Both the position numbers and the translations under genes were made by a program. Below, piece after piece: positions 38,841 to 43,888 of a DNA stretch of 43,888 nucleotides (positions within the stretch are counted from its first letter, which is position 1; every line of letters starts with the position of its first letter). The notes under the pieces were generated by a model that had not been told where the DNA came from, did no database searches, and saw nothing but the letters and a program-made list of their open reading frames with translations. The stretch is from an uncultured Eubacteriales bacterium (GTDB lineage Bacteria; Bacillota; Clostridia; Oscillospirales; CAG-272): assembly GCA_934486825.1 (NCBI GenBank), contig CAKSQF010000018.1:1-43888 (forward strand), given 5' to 3'.

Positions 38841-41800
38841 AATTCATCACCCTCGTTTTCGGTTTTGTTCTTTTCAACAACAAGCTCATCCGTGCATGCG
38901 ATCATACGGTCTTTATTCCATGCGCTGAATTTCAGGTAACACGTCGTACCCGTAAAGGTAAATGCGAACTTATCATACCTGAAGCAGGACGAGCCTTTAT
39001 ACCCGTTAAAGTGTATATCTGTTACCGTATTCGGATAAAAACCCGGGACGGTACCGTAATCTATCCTGTAATACTCGGCTCCGTTCTGTTTCGGATAGCT
39101 TATCTGCACTGTCTCAAAGGCAGTATCAGCTGACACCTCAAAAGGTAACTGCGTCGGCTCTTCTATTGCCTCAAGCTCTTTTATCTCATTTTCATCAAGT
39201 CCGCGGACAGCAAGTGATGATGCGGCGAAATGCTCGCGGTAGGTGCGGAAGCCTACGGTTCCGGCGGCATGCCCGTCATCGCACACTGCGAACAGTAAAG
39301 CAGAGTCCGCAAAGCAGGCTATTCTGTTTTTGTACACATGCACCGAAAGCTTATACGCGCGGTCTGCCACTGTCTCAAACGGCACATGACAAATCTCATG
39401 CCATCCCTTATCAGCACTGCCGAGCAGAGCAACCCCTTTACCGAGACCGAAATAATAACCGCTGTAATTATCGGCACCGTCGCCTGCATCACTTACGCGG
39501 AACACGATTCCGGCATTGCCGGTCAGATTTCTGAAACAGACTGTCGCTTCAACCGCATAATCCCTCGTCTTACCTGCTCCCGACAGCAAAACCTTTGCAT
39601 TATCGCTCGGATGCATTGCAAGGATACCGCGCTCAAAGCCAACGACATCCGCATCGCCGATTATTCTGAAATCGTCCTTTTCAAGCGTTTTTGCGCAGAA
39701 ATCGGCTGTTCCTACAACAGCGTCATCGCTCTGAGCCGTCGTTTTTACATTATAAACAGCGCTTCGTTTACGGACACCGTCAATGACTGCGCTCAGTCTG
39801 AAATAATAGTCGGTATCGGGAGCAAGTCCCGCAACAAGTGCAACATTTCCCCTGAAGCCTCTGATATGATTTGTAAGCGATCTTTCATCGGTTCCGTAAT
39901 CGATCTCATAGGCGGTAACCGTTCTGTCGGTATTGACCTTTACCGTAAAGGCACTTTCGGACGGAGCGACCGAAAGTGCGGCTATATCATGATCCGCATC
40001 AATCGGTATTACCTCAACCGAGCGCACATCTCCGCCGATGAACGATATTTCATTATAGATTCCGAATCTGCACCGATCGGACAGTCCGCGAAGCGAATAA
40101 ACGGTATCGCCTTCGCGGGAAATTTCCGACCTGTTAAGGAAAACACGGTAATCGTCCGACTGCGAGCTTATTTTCAGATTCCAATCGTTTGCCGGCGGCA
40201 GGGTCAGATTTGAAAAAACTCTGTAAAGCGATCCGCCGCGCAACTGCTCTGTAAAATCGTTATGAATCAGATTCATACTGCCGTCGCACACCCGCGGAAA
40301 ATGCGTAATCTTAAGCCTTGCGGCTCCGTACGGAATGAGTTCGATCTCGGTTTCGGCTCCTTTTTCGCGCACCACTCCGCCATACGGCTGATTTGCCGCA
40401 TGGTTTCCGTCAAGCTTCCACTCCGGGATCATCTGTCCGACCGCATGTATAATCACAGGTGCGGACGATACGGCAAAAGGCTGTTCGGTAACCGGTCTTT
40501 GTTCAACGGTCATAAGCGATTTATCAGCTATCAGACCGTAATTCCATCTTGACGTCGGGTATACCTCTCGTCGGATTGCCTTTCCGAAGTCACCGACTTT
40601 AAGCTCACGGGTACCGTTATCGGTATATCTGCGCCAGTCCTCTCCGATTTTCAGCGAATAGATCAGCGGTCCCCTTGTCACTGCAACAGAATTGTTATAC
40701 CAATCGGAAAACTCAATTGTCATCGGCAATGTGAGACTTACAACATCGTTATCGTTGAACCGACGTTTCAGGGTATAAAATCCACCGGAAAATCCGACAT
40801 CCGCAGTTTCTCCGCACACCGAAATGCTTGCCTTTTTACACCACGACGGTATCGGCAATCTCAGCGACAGTTCTGCCGATTTTCCGTGATACAGAAATAT
40901 AATACGGTCATCAAACGGGTAGTCTGTTCTCTCTTCAAACGTGACCACATCTCCGTCCGGAAGCCTGTATTCAACGACCGACGGACCGTAAGCCGCAACG
41001 GCAAGATCGCCGTCGGCGTCTGCCATCCACATCGCCCCGATGAACTTTGCCCATCCCATATGGTTATTTGCAAAGCAACAGTCAAATCCGCACGGAGCGC
41101 CGAAAGCCGAGCTGTCACCGTGATCGCAATCAAATTCATGGCATCCGGTAGTGGCAAGAACCTGATTCTGAAGGATATAGTAGACATGTCCTCTGTAATC
41201 GGGAGCGTATGCCGCAGGCAGTGCGTTATAGGCAAGTCTTTCAAGTCTGTCGCACAGCCATTCTTCACCGAGTATACGAACTGCTGTCTCTGTTGACAAC
41301 ATCCCCTCGACTATTCCGCAAAGCTCGCTTCCGCGGTATGACAGGTTATCCCGTGCCGCCTCGTCCGAGTTCGGCAGTCCGTCAATTCTTCCGTGGTCTG
41401 CCGAGATATTGAAAAGACCGTTTTCAAGTGCATCCCTGTCGGAATCGCTGTTTGTTCTTCTGTACCACAGCGGAGGCGTTTTCATTGCCTGACTCGTATT
41501 GACCACGTGCTGTCTGACAGTGGTTTCGTTCATGATAGCCGTCCAGTCGTCGGTCTGCGAATGAATCAGATCGGCAAGCTCAAGAAGCCAATCGGTTTTT
41601 TCCGGCTCTTTTTCATTATAAACCCGATCATAATACCAAAAAACGCTGTCAATATTATCTCCGCCGCGCGCCTTTGCCCATGAAAAGAGCGGTTTTGAAG
41701 TCAGTGTCGCAAGCTGGTATCTGAAATATTTTTCAAAAAATGGTAAGATGCGACAATCCGACCTGCCCAGATATTCGTTTGCTTCATAGTAATCGCGCAA

Positions 41801-42190
41801 TGCCATAAGCACCGGCATTCTCGGCCACCAATCATCGTTTGACAGCGGTCCGAACATACCGTTTTCCTGTTGTGATGACAGAATTTTCTCTATCCACACC
41901 TGTGCCCTTTCGATAAGCTCCTGTTCACCTGTCACATATGCAATCGACACAAGTCCACGCAGATAATACGGTCCGTTTTCCCAGCTCTCGCCGTTTCCGC
42001 CGCGCCATCCGCTTTCATCCGAATAATCCGGGCACAGCTCCATATCGTCAAAAAATCCATGACGTTGAAGTGAAAGCTGGTCAGAAAGCCAGCCGCGCGG
42101 TTTTACCGCACCGAGCGGCAGACCGGCAAAGTGCATTTTTCTCAGTCTTCCCTGTCCGAAATTCAATTTCGGGTTTCCACTATCAATCAT
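38837..42190 (-). CDS. GH127-type beta-L-arabinofuranosidase with C-terminal accessory domains
   Basis: A 1117-residue protein. Residues about 10-620 form a DUF1680/GH127-like catalytic module: an alpha/alpha barrel (LPLGAVKPRGWL, ENGPYYLRGL, SSQQENGMFGP) and beta domains. The zinc-thiolate site characteristic of GH127 is recognisable as E289 and C291 in SELCGIVEG and C371-C372 in FDCCFANNHMGWAKF; the second of the family's catalytic cysteines and an acid near D276/E277 fit. Then come a fibronectin III-like domain, a LamG-like beta sandwich (VEATVCFRNLTGNAGIVFR) and a second Fn3-like domain. No signal peptide is visible. It leads the operon with the PIG-L and GH43-like genes. ATG at 42190 has a weak ribosome binding site. 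The exact substrate is unknown; related GH families 142 and 146 are alternatives. Confidence 0.85.
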   Translation of the reverse strand: MIDSGNPKLNFGQGRLRKMHFAGLPLGAVKPRGWLSDQLSLQRHGFFDDMELCPDYSDESGWRGGNGESWENGPYYLRGLVSIAYVTGEQELIERAQVWIEKILSSQQENGMFGPLSNDDWWPRMPVLMALRDYYEANEYLGRSDCRILPFFEKYFRYQLATLTSKPLFSWAKARGGDNIDSVFWYYDRVYNEKEPEKTDWLLELADLIHSQTDDWTAIMNETTVRQHVVNTSQAMKTPPLWYRRTNSDSDRDALENGLFNISADHGRIDGLPNSDEAARDNLSYRGSELCGIVEGMLSTETAVRILGEEWLCDRLERLAYNALPAAYAPDYRGHVYYILQNQVLATTGCHEFDCDHGDSSAFGAPCGFDCCFANNHMGWAKFIGAMWMADADGDLAVAAYGPSVVEYRLPDGDVVTFEERTDYPFDDRIIFLYHGKSAELSLRLPIPSWCKKASISVCGETADVGFSGGFYTLKRRFNDNDVVSLTLPMTIEFSDWYNNSVAVTRGPLIYSLKIGEDWRRYTDNGTRELKVGDFGKAIRREVYPTSRWNYGLIADKSLMTVEQRPVTEQPFAVSSAPVIIHAVGQMIPEWKLDGNHAANQPYGGVVREKGAETEIELIPYGAARLKITHFPRVCDGSMNLIHNDFTEQLRGGSLYRVFSNLTLPPANDWNLKISSQSDDYRVFLNRSEISREGDTVYSLRGLSDRCRFGIYNEISFIGGDVRSVEVIPIDADHDIAALSVAPSESAFTVKVNTDRTVTAYEIDYGTDERSLTNHIRGFRGNVALVAGLAPDTDYYFRLSAVIDGVRKRSAVYNVKTTAQSDDAVVGTADFCAKTLEKDDFRIIGDADVVGFERGILAMHPSDNAKVLLSGAGKTRDYAVEATVCFRNLTGNAGIVFRVSDAGDGADNYSGYYFGLGKGVALLGSADKGWHEICHVPFETVADRAYKLSVHVYKNRIACFADSALLFAVCDDGHAAGTVGFRTYREHFAASSLAVRGLDENEIKELEAIEEPTQLPFEVSADTAFETVQISYPKQNGAEYYRIDYGTVPGFYPNTVTDIHFNGYKGSSCFRYDKFAFTFTGTTCYLKFSAWNKDRMIACTDELVVEKNKTENEGDEL

Positions 42191-42233
42191 AATCTATTCC
42201 CGTTTCGTTTATCCTTACCGACCGAAATTCCGA

Positions 42234-43643
42234 TCAGATTTCTTCAACCTTTATAAGTGTCGTACCGGTTTTATCGTTTGCGGCACCACCTGTAATCACT
42301 ATACGCTGTCCCGATTTAAGATCGAGAAGCTCTCTTGCCTTATTTTTCGCAAAATAGAACAGAACATCGGTCGATCCGAAAATATCGCTCATAACCGGGA
42401 TAACTCCCCACGAAAGCGAGAGCTTACGATACGCCCTTTCACTTGTTGTCATAGCAATTATCGGAGACTTCGGGCGGAAACGCGAAACCATTCTTGCGGT
42501 TTTTCCGGTAAGGGTACAAACAACTATTGCGGAAGCATTTATACCTTTGGCAAGATCGCAGGCGGCATGTGAAAGAGACTCACCGACCGATTTTATCCTG
42601 AATTCATCGTCGCGTATATTGCCGATATAGCAAACATTCTGTTCTGCTTCAACGGCGATCCTGCCCATTGCGGCAACAGCTTCGACCGGGTACTTACCGG
42701 CTGCCGTTTCACCCGACAGCATAATTGCGGATGTTCCGTCATAAACCGCATTTGCGACATCAGAAATCTCCGCACGTGTAGGACGCGGATTGTTTATCAT
42801 CGATTCAAGCATTTCGGTTGCGGTAATAACTCTTACACCGTTTATACGGCACTCGGAAATAATATGTTTCTGTATCGCGGGCAACTCTTCAAAAGGTATT
42901 TCAACCCCCATATCGCCGCGACCGATCATTATTCCGTTACAGTTTTCCATGATCTCAGCAAGATTATTGACACCCGCACGGTTTTCGATCTTTGCAATCA
43001 GATCAATATCCGGATCGCCGTGCTCACGCAAAAAATTGCGGACATCGATCAGATCCTGCGCCTTGGAAACAAAAGAACACGCGATGAAATCCACTCCGTT
43101 TTCGATTCCGAACAAAATATCATTCTTATCCTGCTCAGACAGATATTCAAGGACGAGCTCTTTTTCGGGGAAAAACATACTTTTTCTGTCGGAAATTTTC
43201 CCGCTGTTCATTACACGGGTATGGACTGTATTGTTTTCAACCGAAATAACCTCAAACGACATAAGACCGTTATTAAGGAGAATACGGTCGCCCGGATTCA
43301 TCTGTGAAGCTATATTTTTATAGGAAACCGAAACGCAGGTCTGATTTCCGACAACATCGTCAGATGTAAAATCAAACAGGTCACCTTCGCAAAGGTCAAC
43401 GAATCCGTTTTCAAATGTTCCTATACGGAATTCGGGACCTTTTGTATCAAGCATGATCGGAAGCGATACATGCATATCATCGCGTATTTTTTTCAGCAGA
43501 TTTATTTTCTCAAGATGCTCCGGGTGTGTTCCGTGCGAAAAATTCAGTCGGGCGACATTCATACCGGCTTTCACCATCTGTCTTAAAACATCTTCACTTT
43601 CGCTGGCAGGTCCGAGTGTACAAATTATCTTCGTTTTTCTCAT
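42234..43643 (-). CDS. pyk: Pyruvate kinase
   Basis: Converts phosphoenolpyruvate and ADP to pyruvate and ATP in glycolysis. The 469-residue protein has the N-terminal TKIICTLGPAS and MNVARLNFSHG motifs, the catalytic IAKIENRAGVNNL and MIGRGDMGVEIPF segments, and RPTRAEISDVANAVYDGTSAIMLSGETAAGKYPVEAV. It ends after the allosteric C domain and lacks the extra PEP-utiliser domain found in Bacillus Pyk. ATG at 43643 has GAGG 8 bases upstream. Its own sigma-A promoter precedes it, and only 43 bases without a clear terminator separate it from the GH127 gene. Confidence 0.98.
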   Translation of the reverse strand: MRKTKIICTLGPASESEDVLRQMVKAGMNVARLNFSHGTHPEHLEKINLLKKIRDDMHVSLPIMLDTKGPEFRIGTFENGFVDLCEGDLFDFTSDDVVGNQTCVSVSYKNIASQMNPGDRILLNNGLMSFEVISVENNTVHTRVMNSGKISDRKSMFFPEKELVLEYLSEQDKNDILFGIENGVDFIACSFVSKAQDLIDVRNFLREHGDPDIDLIAKIENRAGVNNLAEIMENCNGIMIGRGDMGVEIPFEELPAIQKHIISECRINGVRVITATEMLESMINNPRPTRAEISDVANAVYDGTSAIMLSGETAAGKYPVEAVAAMGRIAVEAEQNVCYIGNIRDDEFRIKSVGESLSHAACDLAKGINASAIVVCTLTGKTARMVSRFRPKSPIIAMTTSERAYRKLSLSWGVIPVMSDIFGSTDVLFYFAKNKARELLDLKSGQRIVITGGAANDKTGTTLIKVEEI

Positions 43644-43761
43644 TGATAAAACCTCATATACTTTATTTGGGCTTATAATTAAATATTATAAACAAAAAAC
43701 GTCGCAATAAGACTATTGACTGATGAAAAGACACGATCAGGCAAATTATCTTCCGTTTATT

Positions 43762-43790
43762 ATGATATCACACTTTACATAAAAAGTCAA
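43762..43790 (-). promoter_or_regulatory. Promoter of pyk
   Basis: Minus-strand TTGACT (43785-43790) and TATCAT (43762-43767) are 17 bases apart. The leader is about 110 bases long, AT-rich and without an obvious hairpin. Confidence 0.82.
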
Positions 43791-43813
43791 TCGGATAAAC
43801 AGGCGATAAAAAC

Positions 43814-43838
43814 AAAAAAACCCGACCGAGAGGTCGGG
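43814..43838 (-). terminator. Terminator after the 5S rRNA
   Basis: A perfect 7-bp stem CCCGACC/GGTCGGG (43821-43827 with 43832-43838) and 4-base loop is followed by seven T residues on the minus strand. It ends the rRNA transcript entering from the right edge. Confidence 0.9.
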
Positions 43839-43840
43839 GA

Positions 43841-43888
43841 TGAAGTTCGCGATGAGCTATCTTTCCGGGCAGTCGCCCACCGAGTATT
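43841..43888 (-). rRNA. rrf: 5S ribosomal RNA, 3' portion (partial)
   Basis: The minus strand from the window edge reads a sequence matching the helix IV/V region of bacterial 5S rRNA: ATACTCGGTGGGCGACTGCC, then CGGAAAGATAGCTC, the equivalent of GUGGGAGACUGCC and GGAAAGUAGG in clostridial 5S. The rest of the molecule and its pairing 5' end lie outside, and the exact 3' end is uncertain by a few bases. A terminator follows directly. Confidence 0.78.

Noticed and set aside
39338..40213. A 291-codon plus-strand frame opposite the GH127 gene
   Set aside because: No ribosome binding site or recognisable domain; it is a shadow of the GH127 tail.
1..43888. Mobile elements, CRISPR arrays, phage or defence genes
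   Set aside because: No transposase, integrase, repeat-spacer array, terminal inverted repeats or toxin-antitoxin pair was seen; the gene content is chromosomal core plus one glycan-related operon.

Overview
The window looks like chromosomal core of a Gram-positive anaerobe of the class Clostridia (Bacillota). The evidence is the sepF-yggT-ylmH-divIVA division cluster, strong GGAGG-type ribosome binding sites, near-consensus sigma-A promoters, many GTG/TTG starts, a single-membrane lipoprotein-dependent Liv transporter and moderate GC. I see no phage, insertion sequence, CRISPR array or plasmid gene. Order or genus is not established; a gut or plant-fibre lifestyle is inferred only from the glycoside hydrolases near the right end. 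About 34 protein genes are present, most on the minus strand.

Layout, left to right. (1) 1-6755: ribulose-phosphate epimerase (+), then on the minus strand prsW-ftsH (membrane proteolysis), a TetR regulator, and ychF followed by a sensor kinase. (2) 6977-7666: an OmpR-type response regulator, divergent from ychF and probably the kinase's partner, with tandem 11-bp repeats at its promoter. (3) 7710-12491: a complete branched-chain amino acid (Liv) ABC importer, binding protein first, separated from the permease genes by a strong hairpin. (4) 12614-12901: a small membrane protein with its own consensus promoter and terminator. (5) 13114-20561: rpoC and rpoB, with a dedicated promoter and a long structured leader, not attached to rplKAJL. 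Divergent rpsT starts with TTG. (6) 21344-31973: a long minus-strand series of miaA, an HlyD-like adaptor, yggS, sepF, yggT, ylmH, divIVA, ileS, lspA, rluD-type synthase and tatD, linking tRNA modification, septum formation, isoleucyl-tRNA charging and lipoprotein processing. (7) 32096-33612: rlmA-type rRNA methyltransferase and an RluA-type pseudouridine synthase that converge and overlap; the second has a structured leader. (8) 33866-36281: NAD(P)HX repair enzyme overlapping a GH43 glycosidase. (9) 36325-42190: a tightly overlapping minus-strand operon of GH127-type beta-L-arabinofuranosidase, surface-anchored PIG-L deacetylase and GH43-type glycosidase. (10) 42234-43643: pyruvate kinase, 43 bases upstream of that operon and possibly co-transcribed with it. 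(11) The right edge holds the 3' end of a 5S rRNA and its terminator.

The most unusual elements are the two candidate structured leader RNAs (rpoB and the RluA-type gene), the arabinoside/deacetylase operon with its mixed cellular addresses, and the two-component system split around ychF. Start codons were re-chosen from ribosome binding sites and promoter positions wherever the longest reading frame was implausible. No homology searches or folding programs were run; family calls rest on recognised motifs and overall resemblance.
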